This document shows, in pieces, positions 24,851-32,523 of a stretch of 64,000 bases of DNA. The position numbers and the translations under genes were made by a program. The DNA lies in the NCBI RefSeq assembly GCF_008360935.1, contig NZ_SRXO01000010.1, positions 124,001 to 188,000 of the forward strand, written 5' to 3'. The DNA comes from Siccirubricoccus phaeus (GTDB lineage Bacteria; Pseudomonadota; Alphaproteobacteria; Acetobacterales; Acetobacteraceae). Within the stretch, counting starts at the first letter, position 1, and each line of letters begins with the position of its first letter. The notes under the pieces were generated by a model that was not told where the DNA came from, made no database searches, and saw only the letters and a program-made list of their open reading frames with translations.

Positions 24851-25222
24851 TCAGCGGCAGCTATGCAGGAGGAGCACCGGCACCGCCTCCCACAGGATGG
24901 CGAGCGCGGCCAGCAGCGCGGTGGCGAGGGTGAGCCAGGCGAGGAAGCGCGGCGCGTCCTCGCCCGCCTCCGCCGCCAGGCTGCCGTCGAGCCGCCGCCA
25001 GGCGCGCCACCCGACCAGGCCGACCGCCAGCAGCGCGGCCAGGCTGGCGCCCAGCACCAGCGCCGGCACCGCCGGCAGGCCGAGCAGCGCGGCATCCGCG
25101 AAGCCGCGCTCGCAGGCCAGGGCATGCGCGCCATAGATCAGCGTGAAATGCCCGGCCCAGACCAGCAGCGCCGCCAGCGCACCGGTGATGGCGGAGAAGC
25201 CGGGGGCGCGCGCCCGCATCAT
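24851..25222 (-). CDS. Small four-helix membrane protein of the oxidase operon
   Basis: A 123-aa protein with about three to four hydrophobic helices: FSAITGALAALLVWAGHFT, LPAVPALVLGASLAALLAV, and LATALLAALAILWEAVPVLL. Its start (ATG at 25222) overlaps the stop of the subunit I-III gene as ATGA, so it is translationally coupled. His in the first helix and a lone C-terminal Cys are visible, but no known metal motif. Proteins in this position are usually unannotated parts of caa3 oxidase loci; an accessory or small-subunit role is inferred. Confidence 0.65.
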   Translation of the reverse strand: MMRARAPGFSAITGALAALLVWAGHFTLIYGAHALACERGFADAALLGLPAVPALVLGASLAALLAVGLVGWRAWRRLDGSLAAEAGEDAPRFLAWLTLATALLAALAILWEAVPVLLLHSCR

Positions 25223-27786
25223 GCCAACCCGCGCGGGAAGAGATGCGTCAGCGCCATCCCGGCCAGGGCCTGCGCCACGGCATAGAGCCAGAACAGCCGC
25301 ACCACCTCGAAGGTGAGGCGGCGCACCGGATCGACCATGCCGGCCCAGCTCCGCGCCACCAGGTAGAGCGCCATGACCAGCACCGCGGCGGCGTGCACCC
25401 CCTGCCAGAATTGGTTGGCGAAGACCGCGGCGCCGAAGGCATGCGCCTCCGGCCGCAGCCCGGCCGCCCGCAGCGCCTGCAGGTCGGTGCCGAGGCCGGC
25501 CAGCAGCAGGCCGAGCGCAGCCAGCACCGCAAGGGACATGGCCAGGGCCCGGCCGCGCCGCAGCAGCCGCCCGGCCAGGCAGATCGCGGCGCCGCTGGCC
25601 GCCACCAGCGCCGCCGGCAGCGCCGCCGCCGGCAGCGGCGGCAGCGCCATGCCGGCGGGGGGCCAGGCGCCATCGCCATTGACCAGCCAGAGGAAGCCAT
25701 GGGTGAAGGCGAGGCAGGCGAAGATGGTCCCGTCCACCAGCAGCAGCACGACCATCGCCCACCAGCCGACGCTTTCCGGGCCGGTGGCATAGACCGGGAG
25801 GCGGAGCCCCCCGCCGATCTCCGCCGGTTCCCGTATTTCGCCGAGATCCGTGCCGGTCCAGAGCCAGCGCAGCACCGAAGCCACCGCCAGGGCGCCGAAG
25901 CCGGCGGCGACCAGCACCCATTCGACGGTGAGCGAGAGGAAGAAGCCCGCCGTGCCGATGGCGGCGAGCACATGCGCCCAGCCCGGCCCGGGGATGATTG
26001 CCAGGTATTGCGGCCGCGCCTCGACCGGGCTGGTGACGAGGCTCTCGCGCCGGCCGGTGGCGGTGCCGGGCAGGAAGTGCCGGCCCTGCAGCACCTGCTC
26101 GGCAAGGTCGGGATCGTCCCAGAGCGGCTCGCGGCTGGTGACGCGCGGGATGCTGCGCGCGGCGTAATTGCCCTGGGGCAGCCATTCCAGCGTGCCGGCA
26201 TGGAAGGGGTTGCCCGCCATGGTGCCCTTGATGCGGAAGTGCAGCAGGACGTCGATCGCCACCAGCAGCACGCCGAGCGCGGCGACGACCGCGCCGATGG
26301 TCGAGAGCAGGTTCCAGACCTCCAGCCCCATCCCGGCCGGATAGGTCCAGACGCGCCGCGGCATGCCCATCAGCCCGCTGACATGCATGGGGAAGAAGGT
26401 GAGGTTGATGCCGAGAAAGAGCAGCCAGAAGGCGAAGGTGCCGAGCCGGCGCGACAGCCCCTGCCCGCCCGCGGCGGGCGCCCAGTAATAGATCGCGGCC
26501 AGCAGCGGGAACACCATCCCGCCGATCAGCACATAGTGCAGATGCGCGACGACGAAGTAGGTGTCGTGCGCCTGCCAGTCGAAGGGCACCACCGCCACCA
26601 TCACCCCAGTCAGCCCGCCCAGCACGAAGATGAACAGGAAGCCCAGGATGAACAGCATCGGCACCTGCAGCCGCGGCCGGCCGGTGGCGATGGTGGCGAT
26701 CCAGGCGAAGACCTGGATGCCGGTGGGCACGGAGACGGCGAAGGAGGCGGCGGAGAAGAAGGCTAGGGAGAGGTTCGGGATCCCCGTGGCGAACATGTGG
26801 TGCACCCAGAGCCCGAAGCTGAGGAAGCCGGTGCCCAGCAGCGCCATCGCCACCAGCCCGTGGCCGACCAGCCGGGCCTGCACCATGGCGGGGATGATCA
26901 TGGAAACCATGCCGGCCGCCGGCAGGAAGATGATGTAGACCTCCGGGTGGCCGAAGAACCAGAACAGATGCTGCCACAGCAGCGGGTCGCCGCCGCGCGC
27001 CGCGATGAAGAAGGGCCAGCCGAAGGCGCGCTCCAGCTCCAGCAGGATGGTGCCCCAGATCACCGCCGGGAAGGCGAAGACGATCATCGCGGCGAAGACC
27101 AGCATGGCCCAGGCGAAGATCGGCATGCGCGCCAGCGTCATGCCCGGCGCCCGGTTCTTCAGCACGCCGACGATGATCTCGATGGCGCCGGCGATGGCCG
27201 AGATCTCGATGAAGCCGATGCCGAGCAGCCAGAAATCGGCATTGACCCCGGGCGAGTACTGCTTGCCGGTGAGCGGCGGGTACATGAACCAGCCGCCATC
27301 CGGCGCCGCGCCGTAGAAGATGGAGGAGAAGAAGACCAGCCCGCCGATGGCGTAGGCCCAGTAGGCATAGGCGGAAAGCCGCGGGAAGGGCAGGTCGCGC
27401 GCCGCCAGCATGGCGGGCAGCAGATAGACCCCCATCGCCTCCACCGCCGGCACGGCGAAGAGGAACATCATCACCGTGCCATGGGTGGTGAAGAGCTGGT
27501 TGTAGAGGTCCTGCCCGATCAGGTCGTTCTCCGGCAGGGCGAGCTGAGCCCGCATCAGCAGCGCCAGCACCCCCGCCAGCACGAAGAACAGCAGCGCCGT
27601 GCCGAGATAGAGCACGCCGATCCAGGTGTTGTTGACCACGGTGGGGAAGCGCCAGCCGGTCGGCCGGCGCCAGGCCCGCTCCAGCGCTTCCAGCTCGCCG
27701 GCGGGCCGGGGCAGGGGGTTGGGCAGGGGCGCGTCGGGCGAGAGCGGGTCGGGCTCCGGCGGGCCCGCCATCCCGTGCGGGCTCAC
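25219..27786 (-). CDS. ctaD: Cytochrome c oxidase subunits I and III fused
   Basis: An 855-aa inner-membrane protein. The first about 560 residues are the heme-copper subunit I: FTTHGTVMMF near residue 100 (low-spin heme His), HLFWFFGHPEVYIIFLP (CuB His with the cross-linked Tyr and D-channel Glu), and VHHMFATG. The C-terminal about 190 residues (GWWAMVVLLLVDGTIFACLA, FTHGFLWLVNG, ANQFWQGVHAAAVLVMALY) are a subunit III domain. Such I-III fusions are known in caa3 oxidases. It is the terminal O2-reducing, proton-pumping enzyme. Start GTG 27786 overlaps the coxB stop as GTGA; ATG 27771 is an alternative. Confidence 0.93.
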   Translation of the reverse strand: MSPHGMAGPPEPDPLSPDAPLPNPLPRPAGELEALERAWRRPTGWRFPTVVNNTWIGVLYLGTALLFFVLAGVLALLMRAQLALPENDLIGQDLYNQLFTTHGTVMMFLFAVPAVEAMGVYLLPAMLAARDLPFPRLSAYAYWAYAIGGLVFFSSIFYGAAPDGGWFMYPPLTGKQYSPGVNADFWLLGIGFIEISAIAGAIEIIVGVLKNRAPGMTLARMPIFAWAMLVFAAMIVFAFPAVIWGTILLELERAFGWPFFIAARGGDPLLWQHLFWFFGHPEVYIIFLPAAGMVSMIIPAMVQARLVGHGLVAMALLGTGFLSFGLWVHHMFATGIPNLSLAFFSAASFAVSVPTGIQVFAWIATIATGRPRLQVPMLFILGFLFIFVLGGLTGVMVAVVPFDWQAHDTYFVVAHLHYVLIGGMVFPLLAAIYYWAPAAGGQGLSRRLGTFAFWLLFLGINLTFFPMHVSGLMGMPRRVWTYPAGMGLEVWNLLSTIGAVVAALGVLLVAIDVLLHFRIKGTMAGNPFHAGTLEWLPQGNYAARSIPRVTSREPLWDDPDLAEQVLQGRHFLPGTATGRRESLVTSPVEARPQYLAIIPGPGWAHVLAAIGTAGFFLSLTVEWVLVAAGFGALAVASVLRWLWTGTDLGEIREPAEIGGGLRLPVYATGPESVGWWAMVVLLLVDGTIFACLAFTHGFLWLVNGDGAWPPAGMALPPLPAAALPAALVAASGAAICLAGRLLRRGRALAMSLAVLAALGLLLAGLGTDLQALRAAGLRPEAHAFGAAVFANQFWQGVHAAAVLVMALYLVARSWAGMVDPVRRLTFEVVRLFWLYAVAQALAGMALTHLFPRGLA

Positions 27787-28703
27787 CGCAGGCTCTCCAG
27801 CCAGGCGGCCAGGGCGCGCAGCTCCTTCCCGTCCAGCACCGTGTTGAAGGCGGGCATGGCATTGCCCGGCTTGATCTCCTGCGGCCCGGCGATCCAGCCG
27901 GCGAGCGTCGCCTGATGGTTGTCGAGCGTGCCGGCGGCGAGGCTTCGCCGCTCGCCCAGCAGGGTCAGGTCCGGCCCGCTGCGCCCCGCCCAGGGCGTGC
28001 CGTGGATGGCGTGGCAGGCGCCGCAGCCGGCCCGGCCGAAGGCCTGCCAGCCCAGGGCGAGGGTGGGATCCGCCGGCGCCGCCACCGGCACCTTATGGCG
28101 CGCGACCCAGGCGGCGAAGGCGCTCTCCTCCTCCGCGATCACCAGCATGGCCATCAGCGCATGCTGGGTGCCGCAGAATTCGGCGCATTGCCCGCGCAGC
28201 ACGCCCGGCCGGTCCAGGCTGAAGCGCAGGCTGGTCACCCTGCCCGGGATCATGTCCCGCTTGCCGTGCAGGGCGGGCACCCAGAAGCTGTGGATCACGT
28301 CGCCGCTGTCCAGCAGCAGCTCGATCCGGCGGCCGACCGGCACCCGGATCTCATTGGCCGTGGTGATCCCTTGCGCCGGGTAGCGTACCTCCCACCAATA
28401 TTGCCGGCCGGTCACCTCGATGCGCAGCGCCGGCTCCCTGCCGCCGGCGCCGAGCGCTGCGGCGACGCCCAGCACATGCAGCAGCAGCGCGCTCAGCACC
28501 GCTACCGGAAAGGCGACGCCGCCCGCCAGGATGGCGCGGCGCGCGCCCAGCCGCCGCCGCACGCCCTCGCCGCCACCCAGGGCCAGCAGCAGCGCCAGCA
28601 TGACCAGCAGGAAGATGGCGCCGCCGCCGAGGAAGAGCAGCCAGGCCAGCTCGGCGATCCGCGCCGCCTCCGGCCCCATGGGCGAAAAGACGGAATGCTG
28701 CAT
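27783..28703 (-). CDS. coxB: Cytochrome c oxidase subunit II with fused cytochrome c
   Basis: A 306-aa caa3-type subunit II. Two N-terminal membrane helices precede a cupredoxin domain with the CuA ligands in GQCAEFCGTQHALM near residue 172 and the upstream His in SGDVIHSFWVPALHGK. A C-terminal cytochrome c domain carries CGACHAIHG near residue 226, with Met in GNAMPAFN as likely sixth ligand. It passes electrons from cytochrome c to CuA and then to subunit I. Start ATG 28703 overlaps the stop of the CtaG gene as ATGA. The frame is open upstream but only as an antisense-like shadow of that gene. Confidence 0.93.
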   Translation of the reverse strand: MQHSVFSPMGPEAARIAELAWLLFLGGGAIFLLVMLALLLALGGGEGVRRRLGARRAILAGGVAFPVAVLSALLLHVLGVAAALGAGGREPALRIEVTGRQYWWEVRYPAQGITTANEIRVPVGRRIELLLDSGDVIHSFWVPALHGKRDMIPGRVTSLRFSLDRPGVLRGQCAEFCGTQHALMAMLVIAEEESAFAAWVARHKVPVAAPADPTLALGWQAFGRAGCGACHAIHGTPWAGRSGPDLTLLGERRSLAAGTLDNHQATLAGWIAGPQEIKPGNAMPAFNTVLDGKELRALAAWLESLR

Positions 28704-29440
28704 CAGCCGGCAGGGGTCGGGGCGGCGCCGCGCCGCAGCGCGAGGCCGAGCCCGGCCAGGGCGAGCGCCGCGAAGAGCAGCCCGCCCGGCACCCACATCA
28801 GCAGGCCGCCAAGCTGCTGGTCCTCGAGCGGTGAAAGCCCCCAGGGCGCGGTGACGCCGGCCGCATGCACCGCGAGGAAGAGCGGCCGCGGCGCCAGGGT
28901 CAGCAGGGCGCCGAGCAGCCCCATCTGCACCGCCGTCGCCAGGGCGGCGAGCGCCGCCGCATCCGGCCGCGGCGCGGCGACCCGCCACAGCGCCGCCCAG
29001 AGCCAGAGGGCAGTGCCGAACAGCGTGGCATGCATCGCCCAATAGGTCGTGTCGCTGGCGAAGCTGGCGGCATAGGGGCCCGGCAGGTGCCAGGCCCAGA
29101 GCGCCAGGGCGAAGCCGGCAGCGGCGGCGCCGAGTCCCGGCGGGCGGCCGGCACTGCCCCAGGCGCCAAAGGCGAGCAGCGGCGCCGCCACAAGGCTGAG
29201 CAGCATGTGCTGCCCGATCCGGGCCGAGAACAGCGCCACCGAGAGGTTGCAGAGCGGCGACACCAGGGCGAGGGCCAGCACCAGCCAGCCCAGGGCGGCG
29301 GCGCCCAGCCGCGCCCCGCCCGGCGCCCGCCACAGCGCCGCGGCGCCGCAGAGGCCGAGCGCGCCGATCAGCAGGGGGTCGAGCTGCCAGGCCAGGGCGC
29401 CCGGCACCGGCGGCGTGCCGCAATAGGGAATGCTCGGCAT
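28703..29440 (-). CDS. CtaG-type (caa3_CtaG) oxidase assembly protein
   Basis: A 245-aa polytopic protein of the caa3_CtaG family, about six to seven helices, with conserved His-bearing helices (ARIGQHMLLSLVAAPLLAFG, LWAWHLPGPYAASF, YWAMHATLFGTALW). It is thought to help copper or subunit assembly of caa3 oxidases; that role is family knowledge. Start ATG 29440; the gene lies between the lipoprotein cytochrome (77-base gap) and coxB, with which it overlaps. Confidence 0.88.
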   Translation of the reverse strand: MPSIPYCGTPPVPGALAWQLDPLLIGALGLCGAAALWRAPGGARLGAAALGWLVLALALVSPLCNLSVALFSARIGQHMLLSLVAAPLLAFGAWGSAGRPPGLGAAAAGFALALWAWHLPGPYAASFASDTTYWAMHATLFGTALWLWAALWRVAAPRPDAAALAALATAVQMGLLGALLTLAPRPLFLAVHAAGVTAPWGLSPLEDQQLGGLLMWVPGGLLFAALALAGLGLALRRGAAPTPAG

Positions 29441-29517
29441 CTCAGGCGCTCCCGGTCGGCGCTCTCGCTCCGCCGGGTCTAACCGCCGGCACCGGGGCGG
29501 GTTGCCTGCCCGGCCGC

Positions 29518-29889
29518 CTATTGCAGGCGGTAGAGATAGGCGGCGACGTCGCGCAGCTCGCCCTCGGTCAGCGCGAAGCCCGGCATGGCGGTGTCCGGCG
29601 TCATGGCAGGCGCCTCGCGGATCCAGCGGATCAGCAGCGGCGCGCGGTTGGGGAATTGGCCGGCGATGTAGCCGCGCCGGGCGAAGCCGGCGAGCGGCGG
29701 CCCGACCCGCCCGCGCGCGCCGCGCAGGCCGGGGATCAGGTGACAGGCGCCGCAGCCCTCCCGCCGCATCACCTGCAGCCCGGCGGCCGGGTCGCCCTCC
29801 ACCAGCATGCGCCGGTCGCCGACATCGCTGTCCTCGCAGCCGGCGAGCAGCGCGAGCAGCAGCAGCGCGAAGCGGCGGCGCGGCCGCAT
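29518..29889 (-). CDS. Lipoprotein c-type cytochrome
   Basis: A 123-aa protein. The N terminus MRPRRRFALLLLALLAGC is a lipobox signal (LLAGC), so it should be lipid-anchored on the periplasmic side. One heme-binding motif, CGACH, sits near residue 48 (REGCGACHLIPGLRG), and MTPDTAMPGF near residue 95 supplies the Met ligand. Likely an electron donor to the caa3 oxidase encoded downstream. Its ATG overlaps the stop of the triheme gene as ATGA. Confidence 0.9.
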   Translation of the reverse strand: MRPRRRFALLLLALLAGCEDSDVGDRRMLVEGDPAAGLQVMRREGCGACHLIPGLRGARGRVGPPLAGFARRGYIAGQFPNRAPLLIRWIREAPAMTPDTAMPGFALTEGELRDVAAYLYRLQ

Positions 29890-31223
29890 CAGCGGGAGGC
29901 CGCCAGCGGCGGGTCCGCCAGGGTGGCGGGCTGCGCGGCGTACCAGGCGGCCACGGCGCGGATCTCCGCCGGCGACAGGGGCCAGAGCGCCTCGCGCGCC
30001 GGCGGGCGGCGCGGATCGACGCCCACGGCGAGCGCCATGAGGCGGGCGGAGGGTGCCTCATACTCGCCGCCGCGTATGCCGCGCATCCAGAGGGCAAGCT
30101 GATCGACCAGGTAGCCCGGCTGCTGGCCGGCCAGCCGGGGGAAGCCGGGGTTCACGCCCCCCGGCGCCGGGCCGTGACAGCCGGCACAGGCGGCGACGCG
30201 GCGCTCGGGCAGCCCCTCCAGCGCAATGCGGCGGCCAAGCGCCAGCATGGCGGGGTCGGCCGGCGGGGCAGGGGGCGCCGGGTCAGGCGGCTGGGCGGCG
30301 TAATGCCGCGCCAGCAGCCGCATCTCCGCTTCATCCAGCTCGGCCGCCACGGGCTGCATGATGCCGCTGGGCCGGGTGCCGAGGGCGTAGGCCTTCAGCG
30401 CCTCATACAGATAGGTCTCGGTCTGGCCCTGCAGGCGCGGGAAGGCGCCTTCCGGCCCGCCGCCGCCGCTGGTGCCGTGGCAGCGGCGGCAGGCGGCGAT
30501 GCCGCCCCCGACCGGACCGTTGCGCAGCAGCAATTCCAGCCCCTCGGCCGCCGCCGTGGTACTGCCCGCCGCCTCGCCATAGGCCAGGCGCTGGTATTCG
30601 GCCAGCTCCAGCCCGGGCAGGCGGAGCAGGAAGGCGACCATGGCCCAGACCTCGTCCTCCCGGTCCGGCGCCACCCAGGCGGGCATGCCGGTATATTTGA
30701 TGCCGTGCTGGACGATCCAGAACAGCTCGGCCGGGCGCCAATCGGCGATCCGCGGCGCCAGGTAGGGCGGTTCCGGCAGCATGCGCCGGGTGATCGGGTT
30801 GCGGGCCTGGCCCGGGGCGCCATGGCACGGGGCGCAGCCGCCCTGGTAATGGCCGGCGCCGCGGCGGATCAGCGCCGGGTCGTCCAGATTGTCCGGAACC
30901 TCGATGCCCATGGTGTGGGTGCGGACCGATTGCTGCAACCCGAAGGCAAGGAGGTAGCGGAAGGCCGGGTAGTGCCCGGCGGTGGCGGCGACGCTGTAGA
31001 GGCCCGACCAGGCGAAGAGCAGCGCGCCGGCGCAGGCGGTGGCGAGGAGGCCCAGCACCAGCCGCCAGTGCTGCAGCACATGCTCGACCAGATCGGCCGC
31101 GTTCGCGTGCAGGCCGGCGATCAGGGCGTGCAGGCGCCCGCGCTTCTGCTCCGGCCGTCCGGTCGGGCGCGGCGCGTCCGGCGTCGCAGCGGTCGCCGCC
31201 TCCTCCGGCCTGCTCCTTCCCAT
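29889..31223 (-). CDS. Membrane-anchored triheme cytochrome c
   Basis: A 444-aa protein with a single N-terminal membrane helix after a cytosolic Arg-rich segment (about residues 45-70, LVLGLLATACAGALLFAW). Three cytochrome c domains follow: CAPCH near residue 130, CRRCH near 244 and CAGCH near 346. Middle and last domains resemble cytochrome c4-type repeats (HGTSGGGG..., HGPAPGGVNPGFPRLAGQQPGYL). The architecture, a membrane-anchored multi-domain cytochrome ahead of a caa3 oxidase, suggests a relay from the quinol side or from alcohol dehydrogenases to the oxidase; this is inferred. First gene of the operon. I chose ATG 31223 (GGAG upstream) over GTG 31229. Confidence 0.9.
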   Translation of the reverse strand: MGRSRPEEAATAATPDAPRPTGRPEQKRGRLHALIAGLHANAADLVEHVLQHWRLVLGLLATACAGALLFAWSGLYSVAATAGHYPAFRYLLAFGLQQSVRTHTMGIEVPDNLDDPALIRRGAGHYQGGCAPCHGAPGQARNPITRRMLPEPPYLAPRIADWRPAELFWIVQHGIKYTGMPAWVAPDREDEVWAMVAFLLRLPGLELAEYQRLAYGEAAGSTTAAAEGLELLLRNGPVGGGIAACRRCHGTSGGGGPEGAFPRLQGQTETYLYEALKAYALGTRPSGIMQPVAAELDEAEMRLLARHYAAQPPDPAPPAPPADPAMLALGRRIALEGLPERRVAACAGCHGPAPGGVNPGFPRLAGQQPGYLVDQLALWMRGIRGGEYEAPSARLMALAVGVDPRRPPAREALWPLSPAEIRAVAAWYAAQPATLADPPLAASR

Positions 31224-31377
31224 GCCCACTCCGCCCCGGCTTCGTCAGGCGGAGCGCAGCCGCCTGCCCGTGGTTGCGCCTGCCGTGAGGGCAAGGCGCG
31301 GCGCCGCTGCCGCAAAGCCGGCCGGCCCGCACGGCGTTGTCCGGGCATCACCACGACCCGGACAAGGACCAGCACGC

Positions 31378-32319
31378 ATGCAGACCATGAAGGCGATCCG
31401 CATCCACGCCTTCGGCGGGCCGGAGGTGCTGGTGCCGGAGGAGCTCCCCATCCCGCAGGCGCAGGATGACGAGGTCGTGATCCGGGTGCTCGCCGCCAGC
31501 GTCAACCCGGTGGACTACAAGACCCGCGCCGGCCGCTACCCGGCGGTGAAGCCGGCGGATCTGCCGGTCGTGCTCGGCCGCGATGTCTGCGGCGTCATCG
31601 AGAGTTGCGGCACGCGGGCGCATAACGCGCTGCGCCAGGGCGACCCCATCCATGCGCTGCTGGGCCGGGACCGCGGCGGCTATGCCGAATATGTGGTCGT
31701 GAAGGCCACCGAGGGGACGGCACCGCCGCGGAACCTGGACCCTATCCAGGCCGCCGCCCTGCCGCTGGCCGGGCTGACCGCCTGGCAGGGCCTGTTCGAC
31801 CAGGGCGGGCTGCGGCAGGGTCAGCGGGTGCTGATCCATGGCGGCGCCGGCGGCGTCGGCCATTTCGCCGTGCAATTCGCCAAGGCCTGCGGCGCCTACG
31901 TCGCCACCACCGTCTCCGGCAAGGATCTCGATTTCGTCCGCGGCTTCGGTGCCGACCAGGCCATCGACTACAAGGAAGAGCGCTTCGAGGCGGCGGTGCG
32001 CGACATGGACCTTGTCTTCGACCTCATCGCGGGCGAGACCCAGGACCGCTCCTGGGCGGTGCTGAAGCCGGGCGGCATCCTCGTCTCCACCCTCGGCCCG
32101 CCCGATGCGGCGAAGGCCCGGCAGCATGGCATGCGCGGCGCCGGCTACATGGCGCAGCCGAACGCGGCGCAGTTGCGGGAGATCGACGGGCTGGTCGAGG
32201 CGGGGAAGGTGCGGCCGGCGGTCGAACGGGTCTTTCCCCTGGCCGAGGTGGCCGAGGCGCATCGCTTCCTCGAAACCAGCCATCCCCACGGCAAGACCGT
32301 GCTGCGCGTCGCCGCCTAG
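31378..32319 (+). CDS. NADPH:quinone oxidoreductase-like medium-chain dehydrogenase
   Basis: A 313-aa zinc-less MDR protein of the quinone oxidoreductase type: MKAIRIHAFGGPEVLVPEEL at the start, then AASVNPVDYKTRAGRYP and the nucleotide-binding GQRVLIHGGAGGVGHFAVQ near residue 155. It reduces quinones or enones with NADPH; the substrate is not evident. The start at 31378 has AAGGA upstream; an ATG three codons in is also possible. Divergent from the oxidase operon. Its TAG stop (32317-32319) is inside the CTAG that opens a repeat element. Confidence 0.88.
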   Translation: MQTMKAIRIHAFGGPEVLVPEELPIPQAQDDEVVIRVLAASVNPVDYKTRAGRYPAVKPADLPVVLGRDVCGVIESCGTRAHNALRQGDPIHALLGRDRGGYAEYVVVKATEGTAPPRNLDPIQAAALPLAGLTAWQGLFDQGGLRQGQRVLIHGGAGGVGHFAVQFAKACGAYVATTVSGKDLDFVRGFGADQAIDYKEERFEAAVRDMDLVFDLIAGETQDRSWAVLKPGGILVSTLGPPDAAKARQHGMRGAGYMAQPNAAQLREIDGLVEAGKVRPAVERVFPLAEVAEAHRFLETSHPHGKTVLRVAA

Positions 32320-32420
32320 AGCGGCTTCAAATCCGGCGGATACGCGGACGGTCCGGAAACGCGACCAAGGGCGCGCGGGAGCGGGTTCACCCGTGCGTGG
32401 CACGGGCGAACCCGCGCTAG
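32316..32420 (-). repeat. CTAG-bounded element, type B, copy 1 (105 bp)
   Basis: CTAG at both ends. Body first (TTCAAATCCGGCGGATACGC, GGAAACGCGACC), then a hairpin (GAGCGGGTTCACCCGTGC with GCACGGGCGAACCCGC). Homologous to the next copy and to 11097-11203. It supplies the stop codon of the upstream gene and shares its last CTAG with the next element. Confidence 0.8.
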
Positions 32421-32523
32421 AGCATTTTCAAGTCTGGCGGAATCACCGGACGACTCGAAAAATGCGACCAGACAAAGGGCTGGAGCGGGTTCGCCGAGCG
32501 CAGGCGAGGTGAAACCGCTCTAG
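32417..32523 (-). repeat. CTAG-bounded element, type B, copy 2 (107 bp)
   Basis: A 67-bp body (TTTTCAAGTCTGGCGGAATC and GAAAAATGCGACC) and a 44-bp hairpin (CTGGAGCGG / CCGCTCTAG outside). CTAG at 32417-32420 is shared with copy 1; CTAG at 32520-32523 supplies the stop codon of the gene on the other strand. The two copies together make up the whole gap between two convergent genes. Confidence 0.82.

Noticed and set aside
24851-27862. 1003-codon minus-strand frame overlapping the subunit I-III gene
   Set aside because: Only its last 123 codons, after the ATG at 25222, are protein-like; the rest is an out-of-frame reading of the oxidase gene.
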